From Bryoerythrophyllum caledonicum (lineage: Eukaryota > Streptophyta > Bryopsida > Pottiales > Pottiaceae), in the NCBI GenBank assembly GCA_963971425.1, contig OZ020524.1, positions 15,627,845 to 15,691,844 on the forward strand: a stretch of DNA of 64,000 nucleotides, given 5' to 3'. The notes beneath the pieces were generated by a model that saw only the letters and a program-made list of their open reading frames with translations, searched no databases and was not told the DNA's origin. This document shows, piece by piece, positions 40,034-51,505 of the stretch. The position numbers and the translations under genes were made by a program. Within the stretch, counting starts at the first letter, position 1. Every line of letters begins with the position of its first letter.

Positions 40034-40797
40034 AGAAGAAGAAGAAGAAGAAGAAGAAGAAGAAGAAGAAGAAGAAGAAGAAGAAGAAGAAGAAGAAGAA
40101 GAAGAAGAAGAAGAAGAAGAAGAAGAAGAAGAAGAAGAAGAAGAAGAAGAAGAAGAAGAAGAAGAAGAAGAAGAAGAAGAAGAAGAAGAAGAAGAAGAAG
40201 AAGAAGAAGAAGAAGAAGAAGAAGAAGAAGAAGAAGAAGAAGAAGAAGAAGAAGAAGAAGAAGAAGAAGAAGAAGAAGAAGAAGAAGAAGAAGAAGAAGA
40301 AGAAGAAGAAGAAGAAGAAGAAGAAGAAGAAGAAGAAGAAGAAGAAGAAGAAGAAGAAGAAGAAGAAGAAGAAGAAGAAGAAGAAGAAGAAGAAGAAGAA
40401 GAAGAAGAAGAAGAAGAAGAAGAAGAAGAAGAAGAAGAAGAAGAAGAAGAAGAAGAAGAAGAAGAAGAAGAAGAAGAAGAAGAAGAAGAAGAAGAAGAAG
40501 AAGAAGAAGAAGAAGAAGAAGAAGAAGAAGAAGAAGAAGAAGAAGAAGAAGAAGAAGAAGAAGAAGAAGAAGAAGAAGAAGAAGAAGAAGAAGAAGAAGA
40601 AGAAGAAGAAGAAGAAGAAGAAGAAGAAGAAGAAGAAGAAGAAGAAGAAGAAGAAGAAGAAGAAGAAGAAGAAGAAGAAGAAGAAGAAGAAGAAGAAGAA
40701 GAAGAAGAAGAAGAAGAAGAAGAAGAAGAAGAAGAAGAAGAAGAAGAAGAAGAAGAAGAAGAAGAAGAAGAAGAAGAAGAAGAAGAAGAAGAAGAAG
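40034..40797 (+). repeat. Giant uninterrupted (AAG)n microsatellite
   Basis: About 254 perfect AAG/GAA units run without an interruption that I can see. The sequence reads as poly-Arg, poly-Glu or poly-Lys on one strand and poly-Leu, poly-Ser or poly-Phe on the other. The long open frames across it are therefore artefacts. Long GAA-TTC tracts form triplex DNA and are unstable, so true length may differ from the assembly. Confidence 0.97.
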
Positions 40798-41394
40798 GCT
40801 GGTCCCGGAGAATAAAGTGTCTGTTCGCACCACCACTAAGACCATGCCCACCATGCAAGGAATTAGTAGTATGGGGCCCAAACAAACACACAAACATTCA
40901 CACACCTATACACATATTAGAAAACGCAAAATACACATCCAAACACAACAACTAAATCCACAAACAAAAACAAAACACCAACAAAGCCCACAAACAAAAA
41001 ATTACATACATCACAAACAAAAATACTAAAACAAAAAAACAACAACAAAGAAATATCCAAAGATCGTGTCTAATAACTTGCCGAAAAAAGAGTTTGACAA
41101 GTTGCCCACGACACTTCCATTCAAAGGAAACATCCTTGCAGTTTGAATAGGACTACAAAGTTGTGGAGGTCCAAAACAATCACACTTTGATGGGAACCAT
41201 TTTTTTAAAAAAAATACCTATTAATCGACCTCTCTCCCTCCCCCATTTTTGTATTCACATTATCAATGTGAATGCAATCTAGTTTTTTGGAGTTCAGCAA
41301 TGGTTCTAGAATTCTAGGTGGAAACATGCCTTTAGACTCTTTGTTGGTGCAATGACATGTGTCCTCTCTGGATCATCCAAATATATCAACGAAC
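40798..41394. other. AT-rich spacer
   Basis: The first part is A/C-rich (many CAAACAAA-like words). No gene or element is recognised. Confidence 0.5.
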
Positions 41395-41990
41395 TCCATC
41401 CGAGAAATATCGACGGATTCCATCCAAACAATTACCTCAGATTTTAATCCGAAAAAAGAACGACTGATCCCATCCGAGAAGAATTGACAAATTCCATTCT
41501 AGGAAGAACGACAGATTCCATCCAGAAAGAACAATAGAGTCCATCCCAGAAAGAACAATAGATCCCATCCCAGAAAGAACGACATATCCCATCCTAGAAA
41601 AAATGACAGATTCCATCGAAAAAATGACAGATTCCATCTCACAAAAAACGACAGATTCCATCCAAAAGAAGAACGACCGATCCCGTCCCATAACACCTTG
41701 TCGGGTTTCGCTCCCACTCAAAACGAGGGAGCTCCCCGCGCGCAATCCCCTCTCGAGCGGGGCTCCCGCGGGTAAGCCCCTCTCGAAGGAGGTGTTACGT
41801 TGCAGGAGACCGGCCAGGGAGGGCATTCTGGTGGGGGAGATACCCTCCGTGTCGGGCCGGGCTACCGCCCTTGCCCTCCGCGTCGGGTATCTCCCCCACC
41901 GGAATGCCCTCCTTGGCGGGTCTCGTGCTATATAGAAAGAACGACAGATTCCATCCGTTGAAGAGTGATGGATGATTCCATCGAAGGAAC
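41395..41990. repeat. Minisatellite (~25 bp units) interrupted by a GC-rich insert
   Basis: Imperfect units of about 24-27 bp with an ACGACAGATTCCATCC core recur about a dozen times from 41395 to 41690. They resume at 41936-41990. The interval 41690-41935 is strikingly GC-rich and contains a long hairpin (41806-41924). Confidence 0.8.
41806..41924. repeat. GC-rich inverted repeat, 39-bp arms
   Basis: The left arm 41806-41844 and right arm 41886-41924 are inverted copies with about four mismatches, separated by a 41-nt GC-rich loop. The core GGTGGGGGAGATACC is perfect in both. It would form a stable cruciform or RNA hairpin. Confidence 0.85.
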
Positions 41991-42577
41991 CCGACGAGGT
42001 TCATCCGAGAGATCCCTGGCAGGAAAGCGACAAAGGAATGGTGGGGGTTTGCGTCCCGGAGTGAAAGCCGGTGCTGTTCGTGAGTTGGTTGGTTGCTCCT
42101 TCACATCGTCATCATCGTCATCAACAAATCACTCTCCCGAGTCCCGTCGTCCCGCTTCGGACAGCGACCACGCGTTCACTCACTCCTCACTTTCTGCCTA
42201 CTTCACTCAATCGAAAAGGTGCTATCTTCTGGTAAGATGGGGTGCGTAGCACTGGAAGAGTTCGATGCGCTTTTTTTGAGAAAGTGTGATGCTCTTTTTT
42301 TTGCAAGGGAGGGTGATGCTCTGGTTTTGAGCGCTGGGGTGGCGTGAGATTAGAATCAGCTTTTTTGTTTGTCTAAGATTCAGCAGACTCGGTTTTGTGC
42401 AGGGACAGCAGAGGATTTGGAGGTTTCTGAGGGAGTGTTTGGATTGTGTGAATCTGGGGACTTGATGAAAGTGGTATTTCTGGAAGGAGAGGGAGGGGGT
42501 GATGATCGACGGGGAGAATTGCAGCGCAGGTGTGAGATCGGTTTCATGTCTGTAGAGGGTAGTGTGTGCGACGCGGA

Positions 42578-44425
42578 ATGGGGGCGAGGTTGTCCGCAGC
42601 GGCGGAGGACGCTGGGAGCGGGACAAAACGGAGTGTGTGTATGTACGAGGAGGTTGTGGAGATTCGGAAGGAAGGGGACGCGACGGAGGAGCTGAGCGTG
42701 CACTTCGGGTACCAATGCCAGTCCGAGCACGGGGTGCAGCGGGTGTCCGGGGCGTGCACGGACAGCATCTCGGAGGGGAGCTCCTCCGTGGACGACGCGT
42801 TGTCCGTCTCCTTGGCGAGCAGCAGCACGGCGCTCACGCGACGCAACAGCTCCTTCTCCTCGCTCTCCGGCGCTGCGCTCGGCGCGAACGCGACGCTGGC
42901 TAATTCCTGCCTCTTCGGGGACGAGGTCCTGCCCGGGTTGGACTCCCCGAAGACGTTCCGGAGGTTCCGGAGAATGGACAGCTCCATTTACCGGACATCG
43001 TCTGTCAACTCCTCGTTGTCGTGCCTCACGCAAACCCTAAGCCACAGCCTTGGCAGCCAGTCAATGCCAAACGAACTCGGCGCCCTGTCCTCGTACAACG
43101 CGGACAGCCACCGCAGCAGCTTCTTGAACGCGCGCGACGTGCAGATGGCGGGCGGCGCGGCGGGCGAGGACCGCGTGCAAGCCGTCTGCTCGGAGGACAA
43201 CGGCTGGCTGTTCTGCGGCATCTACGACGGCTTCAACGGGCGCGACGCCGCCGACTTCCTGGCCAGCACTCTGTACGAGAACATCGGCCTGAACCTGCGC
43301 CTGCTGGAGTACAAGGCGCAGAAGCGGCGCGCGCTTCAGGACGCCGACGACGACGACGACAGCGCCGACGATGACGCCATGGCGGACTCCGTCTCCTCCG
43401 ACGCGGACATGGAGAACTCCGTGTCCGACACCGACGACCTCCCGCAGTTCCGCAACGGCGTGCTGGAAGGCCTGCGCCAGGCGTTCCTGCAAACCGAGCA
43501 CGACTTCCTGGCGAAGGTGGAGCAGGAGATGGAGCGGCGCCCGGACCTCGTCATGATGGAGCGGCGCCCGGACCTCGTCATGGTCGGCTCGTGTGTCCTC
43601 GTCGTGCTCATGCATGGCCGCAACCTCTACACTCTGAACCTGGGCGACAGCCGCGCGGTGCTCGCCACCACGCGCCCACCCAAGAACGCATTCAAGAAGC
43701 GCAGGAGCACCAACTTGTTCGCCGTGGAGCTCACGGAGCGCCACGTCGTCGAGGACGCCAGGGAGCGCGAGCGCATCATCCGCGCGCATCCCGAAGATCC
43801 CCGCGCCATCAGCAACCTCCGCCTCAAGGGCAAGCTCCGCGTCACCCGCGCCTTCGGTGCCGGCTACCTCAAGAATGTAAGCACCCGCTTTCTCCACTCT
43901 TCACAACTACTATCAGCCTCCAAACTCATGGTAATATTCCCACCTTGAGCTGCAGGCCGCTATGAACAACGCGCTGATGGGAATACTGCGCGTGAGGGAT
44001 CTCAGCAGCCCCCCGTACTTGGACGTGACGCCGTCAGTGAGCCGCCTGCAAGTGCAGCCCGAGGACGAGTTCGTGGTGATCGGGAGCGACGGCCTCTATG
44101 ATTTCTTCTCGAACGAGGAGGTGGTGGAGCACGTCAAGAGGTTTCTCCAGCGCCAGCCCACAGGCGACCCTGCTCGTTACATGGTCGAACAGCTTCTCCT
44201 CCGCGCCGCTGCCAATGCCGGTACGCTTCCCACCACACACCCCACGTTCTTCTCCCTCCCCTCAACTGCTCACACTCCTCGTATGTATGCACAGGCATCT
44301 CGGTGGAGCAGCTGAAGTCGATCCCCATCGGGCGCAGGCGGAAGTTCCACGACGACGTGACTATCATTGTGGTGGACCTGAGAGCGTCCATCGCCGCCGC
44401 CGCCGAAGCCTCCACTTTCTCATAA
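42578..44425 (+). CDS. PLL: Protein phosphatase 2C, POLTERGEIST/PLL type
   Basis: This Mn/Mg-dependent Ser/Thr phosphatase belongs to the POL/PLL clade, which acts at the plasma membrane downstream of CLAVATA-type receptors. Exons 42578-43876, 43956-44220 and 44295-44425 give 564 residues. The ATG at 42578 gives MGARLSAAAEDAG; a Gly at position 2 is compatible with N-myristoylation. Catalytic motifs in order are EDNGWLFCGIYDGFNGRDAADFL (clade-specific DGFNG), NLYTLNLGDSRAVL, LRVTRAFGAGYLK, VVIGSDGLYDFFSNEEVV and HDDVTIIVVDL. The acidic insert before the core and the Ser-rich N-terminus are usual for the clade. A 27-bp exact tandem duplication (43529-43582) doubles MERRPDLVM. The gene is GC-rich against an AT-rich surround. 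Confidence 0.94.
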
Positions 44426-44769
44426 TCAAACACCTCATTTTCAGTTGTGCTCACATTCTTCTTCTACTTAGTTGTAAATATGAGATTCTCGCCATCATTT
44501 TAGGTCACATTCTTGTCATCTTTTCAGCATGAATTGAAACATGCGCAAGCGGTATCATAATCTCACAGCTTACTGTAAGTTTAATGCTGCTGTTTATGTA
44601 TCGCCCACTTCGTCTCTTTGTGAAGACAATGGATTCACCCTTCACACCAAAAACACTTCAAAGTTGTTGGAAGGAAGGAAACTAAAACTTGTATTTCTAG
44701 TTGTATCTCAATCAACCCCTGGATTTTCTTGACCGAAAACACTTCACATCTGCTAATTCTAGTGCAATG

Positions 44770-45640
44770 AGTGAGGAAGGAAATAAAAAATAAAAATATT
44801 GTACTTCTAGTTTGAACCGTAGGATCTCATTCAAGACTTGATGAATAACTTACTTGTGAAATTTCATCAACTTTGACCGCACCAATTGAAGAATTATAGT
44901 GTTTGAAGTAGAAATAATGGTTTGTTTTCATCTCTGAGTGGATCAGCAGACTTTGACTTCACTTGGTCTCAAATCTTTTGCACTACACAAGGTGTAGATT
45001 TTATATCACCATGTTAATCGTGAGAATGACCTCCTTATAAAACAATTTCTAGAGGTAGAGACGGGTGTAGAATATTCAAAATATTTGTGCAAGGACTCGA
45101 GGTTCAAAAAGTACCAATTCATGTTTTAATATTTTGGGAACAAAATATGCTTTAGGATGATAATCTGAGCGGTCGATAAAAAGGTTTACACCACGTCTTG
45201 TACTAGGAACAATAAAAAGTGAAAAATATGAAGATCTCAATGTTTGATGTGGAAAAGAAGAAGTACTTTAGGTTCCTTGCCCAACAATGTGTGGCAATGT
45301 GTGAAAATCTTTGACTTTGGATAAATTGCATTTTTTCACTACAGACAAGAAGTGTTTTCTGGCAATATGGAAGGAAATTTAAATATTTCTTGCTAGTATT
45401 GAAAAACTCAAATTTACTAGAGTGTCCGACATGCTCGGATTTGAGAGTTTTTTCATTGAGATGGCATAACTTTTTTAAATATAAGTCTGACTAGAATAAA
45501 AATTATACTTCCACATACCTGAGACTTGTCTTTTTGCATTACTATACAAAATTTCAAGTATTGCATGTATGAATTGCAACCATGGGAACCTGCCCAAGAT
45601 TTTCAATAGCCCACCTCGGGGCTTTTTCATTTAAAGGTTA
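44770..45640 (+). repeat. Copy A of an approximately 0.9-kb repeat (inverted partner at 49790-50695)
   Basis: Bases from CTAGTGCAATGAGTGAGG, through TATAGTGTTTGAAGTAGAAA and GCACTACACAAGGTGTAG, to CTCGGGGCTTTTTC match the reverse complement of 49790-50695 over nearly the whole length. The inner end reads AAAGG|TTAA. No coding capacity is seen. Confidence 0.82.
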
Positions 45641-46583
45641 AAACTTTTTAACCCCTAATGGACCAATGTCCCCTTAGAGGACATTTGGAGTTTGGATAGA
45701 GTCCGACGATCTCAAATTTTGGCATGATTTTTTTAGATTCTTTAGTGAATGAGCAACCTTTTATTAACTCCGAATAGGCATAATTTATGTACACTTCAAA
45801 ATTTATCTTTTTTCAGTATCATATACAAATAGTGCAGCAGTGTAGTGTGACATAATAAATAAGGTAGCAAGACTTCAATAAATTCTAAACTCAATAGAAT
45901 ATTTGAGTTTCTGTTAATTTTTTAAAAATCCTCTAGAGAAGAGAATGAAAATATTGCATCTTACCGTATGGATTTTTTAATTTCAAAAATAAGATAAGTA
46001 TATGATATATGAAAAACTTGAAGCGTATTGTTAATTTTAGCACATAATAGCATTGCAAGATTTTTAAGCACATCTTCTACTCCTCTTCTACATCTAAAAT
46101 TTGGTGCACATGTGCCTTACATGATCCTTTTTAAGTTAAAATTAGAAAAATCACGGATGGTAGTGCACAAAGTTGCCACAGAAGATGGTCGAAGTTTGTT
46201 GAACATTTTTAGTAACATCTAAAGAAGAGTTCATATCTCAATTCAAAGGCTCATATCTTTTGATTCGTGGGGTCAAATTCAACAAAACTTTTATCGCACA
46301 CAATTGTACAATCGTATTACAGGATCATATGGTTAGATATGTAAAAATTGTGTTTGTTTGCATTTTGTGTTGAATGCATTGAAACTAACAGCTTTCACTG
46401 AGTTTGGGTGCTAAAATGTCGCGGTCATGTAGGAGTCAAGTGATTTACTCTCGACATTTCATAAAATTTGGCCACATATTAGATTGAGCACAGGAGGACA
46501 AACTCCGATCCCTGTAAGGGTGGCCAGCGTGAATAAAGTGTATGTTCGTTCTCTACTAGTTCCATGTCCACTGGGCAACATGG

Positions 46584-47690
46584 ATTGAGCAAATATAGTG
46601 TTTGAAGTAGAGAAAACGGCTCATTTTCTTCTCTGTGTTGAGCAAATCAACAAACTTTGACTTCACTTAATGTCGTACTTTTGCACTACATGATGTCAAA
46701 GTTCATCATTATCATATTAATCATGAAATTTGTTCCTTGGACACCAATTTTTAGAGGTAGAAAAAGGGTGTAGTATATTCAAAACAATTGTTTGAGGAGT
46801 AGAGGTTCAAAAGTGCCAATTCACGTTTTTTTCTTGTGAGCTTAATATGATGTAGAATGATGATCTAAATGGTCAATACGATGGTTTACACCACATCTTG
46901 TAGTAGGAAGAATAAACAATTGTTTGAGGAGTAGAGGTTCAAAAGTGCCAATTCACGTTTTTTTTTTGTGAGCTTAATATGATGTAGAATGATGATCTAA
47001 ACGGTCAATACGATGGTTTACACCACATCTTGTAGTAGGAAGAATAAACAATGAAAATAATAAAGATCTTAAGTTTTATGTGTCCAAGATATATTTCATA
47101 GCATACTCAAAACAATTATCACTGCAAAGACTCAAAATTCAAAAAGTGCCAATTTCACATTTTATTTTTTTGGGAACAAATCATGATTTAGATTGATAAT
47201 CCAAACGGCCAATAAGAAGGCTTACACTACGTCTTGTAATAGAAAAATATGAAGATCTCAATGTTTGATGTGGAAAATAATATTTTTTTTTAGGTTCCTT
47301 GCCTAACAATATGTGGCAATGTCTGAGATATTTGACTTAGAATCAATTATTGAATTTGACTAGTGATTTTTTGCACAAAAGGCGAGTTTTTTTTTGATAG
47401 TATGAGATTTATTTTTATTACTTGGTAGTATTGAGAATCTCACATTTAATAAACTGGCCTAGGAAATGTCTTTGAAGTTGTTCAACGTGCCTGTTCTTGA
47501 GAAATTAAAATTTGAGATGGCATATCTTTTTTTCCATAGGTCCAATGACAAAAAAAATGATTTTTCCATGTACCTATTATCGTCTTCCATCTTTGCACAA
47601 AATTTTCAAGAACTCAAATAAAAATTGCAAACCACGAGAACGTGCTTTAGATTTTTAAAAGCTCGCTTTGGAACTTTTGTCATGTAGGGG
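46584..47690 (+). repeat. Copy B of the same repeat, direct to copy A, with internal duplication
   Basis: GAGCAAATATAGTGTTTGAA and following sequence to about 47690 follow the order of copy A but are more diverged. Within it, 46785-46916 is duplicated almost exactly at 46917-47048, differing by an indel in a T run and one C/T change. Confidence 0.75.
46785..47048 (+). repeat. 132-bp tandem duplication
   Basis: Two adjacent near-identical units start CAATTGTTTGAGGAGTAGAG. Their near identity inside an otherwise diverged repeat points to recent duplication or an assembly artefact. Confidence 0.88.
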
Positions 47691-48108
47691 TTCTAGGTTT
47701 AGGGCTTCAGGGTTAAGTGATAGGAATTCAGCCTCGGTTTTGGATTTAGGCCTTAGGATGAGTAAGAGTGTGAAATTTAGGATAAAAATGCACAAACACA
47801 AAGTACTAGGGTCGGTTTAGGGTAGGGTTGGTATTGGGGCGTGGGGCATCGAGTGGTAGGCAATCAAATGTGCACCTTGTTTTTGTCCCACCTCTAGTAG
47901 CTAGGATGGTCCTAGGTGTCTAACCAACTTCCAAGTCACAAATGAGGGATTGATTCATCATCAACCTACTTATCATTTGATGCCCAATAGAGGCCGTTTG
48001 GGTAGTGCATCTCTTGGCAACAAAGTGGGAAGTGAAAATATTTCAATGTTTAGGCCTTGTTGTTTTTGCTCCTATGGTTTTGGTTACTAAGGAGAACTTT
48101 AGCTTGCA
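47691..48108. other. Spacer with degenerate TTTAGGG-like words
   Basis: Words such as GGTTTAGGG and GGGTTAAG are scattered from 47685 to 47835 but not in a regular array. No gene is seen. Confidence 0.4.
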
Positions 48109-48112
48109 TTAA

Positions 48113-49043
48113 CCTCTAAAGGACCAGAGTCTCCTTCGGGGGGATTTCACATTTTGGGCAGGTTCCTGAAATTCGAAAAAAATAATGTTTTTTAAAACTT
48201 TTACTCTAGATCGGCCTTGATAAGAGCTTCGTGGAGGTATTTTTAATTTTTTTTTGGATTTACGGTTTGAAAGTTAGTACCACCTATTGTCAAAAATGGA
48301 GAGGTTGGGCAGCCTGGGCACCCCAAGGAACCAATGAAACACATGTATGAAAGAGGGGCACTAAGTAGGGGCACAAAGGGTGGAGGGAGGGTGGGGCAAC
48401 CCAAATCAAGGGGAAGAATGGTCGAAGGGAAGACCCCAGGAATTCCAAGAAAAAGGATAAATAGAAATTTTAAAAAAATAGCATGAAGTGCCTTGCCGCG
48501 GGCCCGGCAGCTCATGGCAAGTGGCGCATGGTAGGGCCTGTGGCAGGGCCCGAGTAATGAAAGAGATGGCACATGTGAAAAAAAAAAAAAACGCCTCCCT
48601 ACAATGGCGGGCCACCCCCAAGAGGTGTGCGGGTCCCGTACAGGGGAGTGGGTGAATGACGTGGCCCTTCATTCTTGAAGGGTCCCCGTTTTGAAGCCCT
48701 ACCCTCACCAGTAATATTTGAATAATTCAATAAATTCATTAAAATTAGAGATTTTACCCGTTTTGGAAAAAAATCTAAAATAAGTAAAAAATAAGTTCCA
48801 CATTTCAATCGTACGTATTTCTAAATTTAGGAATGTTTAGTTAGCAAATAATTTCTCACTTCATTTGTAGTCAATTGCATTGTTTTATACCCCCTTTCAC
48901 TAAAGTATTTATTTGAGCATGATGTACCACTCGAAATGACCTCAAATTTTGCATACACTTAGCTAACATCATATTCTTTGCCATTCATTTCATTAGTGCA
49001 AAAAAAATGAGCATGAAATTCCTTTTGGTCTCTCTTTCATTAT
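48113..49043 (+). mobile_element. Relative of the TTAA MITE at 38505, right end lost or diverged
   Basis: The left end TTAA|CCTCTAAAGGACC lies at 48109. Internal stretches (CCCCCTTTCACTAA, then GACCTCAAATTTTGCA and TAGCTAAC) occur in the same order as in 38505-39645. No inverted right tip is found. A further TTAACCTCTAAGGGACC tip in the same orientation at 49044 suggests a second partial copy. Confidence 0.6.
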
Positions 49044-49047
49044 TTAA

Positions 49048-49787
49048 CCTCTAAGGGACCATGGCTATGTTTCACCAGAACCACTCCAAAACAACATTTA
49101 AAAGATGAGATATTATAAGGCTAATATAGACAAAAATGTCCATTATCAAAATTCATAAAATATCAAACAAGTCATAAGGAAGAACCCAACTTTACATACC
49201 AGTGTAGAAAACAAGAAGAATATGGAATAATTCAAATGACATTAACATTTTTAATTTCAATCTAAAGATATTAGAAATGATATTTCTCTAATTCTTAAAG
49301 GACCAAGTGTTTGTTTGAGGGACACTTTGACTACAGTTATTCTTCAATCCGTATGGTCACAATCCACAAGTTGTTTATCACATCATCTCATATACAGAAG
49401 ATGTCTTCTTTTGTGACACAAATGACACCTTTAAATCGAAGATTCTTCATCTAACATCTTTTATCTAAAGGTAATTTCAATCAATTTGAACCTTATCATG
49501 TCCGAATACAATACTATACATGTCGAATATTGTGGCTACCAGTGGCAAGTTTTGATGTGTAACCATTAAGCGTGAGAAGGTGCCGTGGTGGCCACAATAT
49601 TTTACGTATACATGAAAGGTGACGTATTTCAAAATAGTAAGGTTCATATTGATTGAAATGACCTCCAAATGAAAGATGCTTGTTAATGAATCTTCTATCC
49701 AAAGGTGAAAGTCTTGTTAAACTTTCATACATATTTTGTATTCTACAGAGAAAAAGATCCGCTTATATATACGGATCCTCACTAAAG
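49048..49787. other. AT-rich spacer with a partial MITE tip
   Basis: Besides the TTAA tip at 49044 and a TTAAAGGACC word near 49292, nothing is recognised. No gene is seen. Confidence 0.4.
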
Positions 49788-49789
49788 TT

Positions 49790-50695
49790 TAACCTCTTTG
49801 TGAAAAAAGTCCCGAGGTCGACTTTTGCAAATTTCGGGCACGTTTCCAGGGTTGCAATTTATACTTGCAATACTTTAAATTTTGTACAGTGATGCAGAAA
49901 GACAAAAGGTAGGTGGGAGTATATATTTTTTTTCTCATCGGACTTATATTTTTAAAAGGTTATGCCATCTTAATGAAAAAATTCTCAAATGCGGGCACGT
50001 CACGCAACTCTCAAAACTTTTGCTGGGACATTCAAGTAGATTTGAGATTTTCAATACTAGCAAAAAATATTATTTACATTTGTACTGCCAGAAAACACTC
50101 CTTGTCTTTAGTGAAAAATGCATTTTATCCCAAGTCAAAGATTTTTACACATTACCACACATTGTTGGGCAAGGAACCTAAAAAAACTTCTTCTTTTCCA
50201 CATCGAACATTGAGATCTTCATATTTTTCACTTTTCGTTTTTCCCATTTACAAGACGTGGTGTAAACCTTCTTATTGACGGCTTAGATTATCATTCTAAA
50301 ACACATTTTGTTCCCAAAAAATTAAAACATGAATTTTCACTTTTTGAACCTCAAGTCATTGCACAATTGTTTTGAAGATGCTACACCCCTTTCCTACCTC
50401 TAATAATTGGTGTACAAGAAGTTGATATCATGATAAACATGGTGGTATAAAATCTACACCTTGTGTAGGGCAAAACATTCAAGACCGAGTGAAGTCAAAG
50501 ACTGTAGATCCACTCAACGCAGGGATGAAAATGAACCATCATTTCTACTTCAAACACTATAATCTTTGAATCGGTGCGGTCAAAGTTGATGAAATTTTGG
50601 GAGTATGTTATTTGTTAAGTATAAAACAAGATCCCACGGTTTCAACTAGAGATTCAATCTTTTGTTTCCTTCCTTACTCATTGCACTAGATTTCA
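49790..50695 (-). repeat. Copy C of the repeat, inverted relative to copy A
   Basis: Read on the minus strand this matches 44770-45640. Its inner end is TTAA|CCTCTTTGTGAAAAAAG at 49787. Copies A and C enclose about 4.1 kb containing copy B and the MITE relatives. Confidence 0.82.
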
Positions 50696-51505
50696 CAATT
50701 CAGAAGTGTTCCAGGTGTGAGGTTGTGAAGGAAATTATGGGGCTCAGGCTGAATCTCGCTCAACAACTCCGAATCCGCACACAGTATGTGTACAGTAATG
50801 CAATAAATCTACCCTCAAGAGGAGAAAGTAGTCCCGTACTACTAACCCGGGTCCGGTGGACATGAACTAATGGTGGGACAAACAACCCCTTCATTCACGC
50901 CCGCCCTTACGAGGACCGGTTCTTTGGAATGCAATCCCCAAGCCAGAGCCGCATCCGAATATTCCACGCTAAAACTTCGACTTCAAAGCGTGGACAAGGC
51001 TCGGCAAGTTGCAAGCCTTTCCATCGCCAACAAGCATCGCATGCCACACTCACATAATTAAAAAGCCGACAAGCGCTTTGACTTGACGACCCTGCCAAGA
51101 CTCCCCCAATACCAGGCCGACACCAGCCTGGCTCCTATACCCCTACCCACCCAATACCACCCCAACACCCTGGTGAGGCGTGCCCGGACTCCCTGTCCCC
51201 CGCACACGTGAGCCTCGTGTCTATCCAATCTCGATCCACATTAAATCCATGCCATGCACGACGACCGATACCTACCCGATGACCTGCTGATACCGTGGCG
51301 CTCTCGTCGGGGCGCCAGTCAACCACCTTACTGTGCAGGATTCGCGTTTCACGTGTTCTCGCTTGGACTGCAGATGCGTTGTCCTCAATATAATATCTCG
51401 AAGTGCGAAGTTCGTCGCGAGATGTGTTGCGTACGGTGTCGGAGAAGTTGGAGCTGGAGGAGTTGATTGAGGAATCAAGGTTTTTTTTTTTTTTTTCTGT
51501 CGAGG
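50696..51505 (+). promoter_or_regulatory. Lipoxygenase upstream region
   Basis: Base composition turns GC-rich from about 50850. A perfect CACGTG G-box lies at 51350-51355, about 155 bp upstream of the lipoxygenase ATG. A 17-base T run (51480-51496) is just before the start. G-boxes bind bHLH and bZIP factors; a jasmonate or ABA link is only possible. Confidence 0.4.

Noticed and set aside
39986-41029. Long open frames of poly-Arg, poly-Glu, poly-Leu or poly-Ser
   Set aside because: They exist only because the GAA tract has no stop codon in several frames; no coding flanks.
43061-43897. 278-residue minus-strand frame over the PP2C gene
   Set aside because: Antisense shadow in GC-rich coding DNA; the plus strand carries all PP2C motifs.
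47685-47840. Possible interstitial telomere array
   Set aside because: TTTAGGG-like words are scattered and irregular, not tandem.
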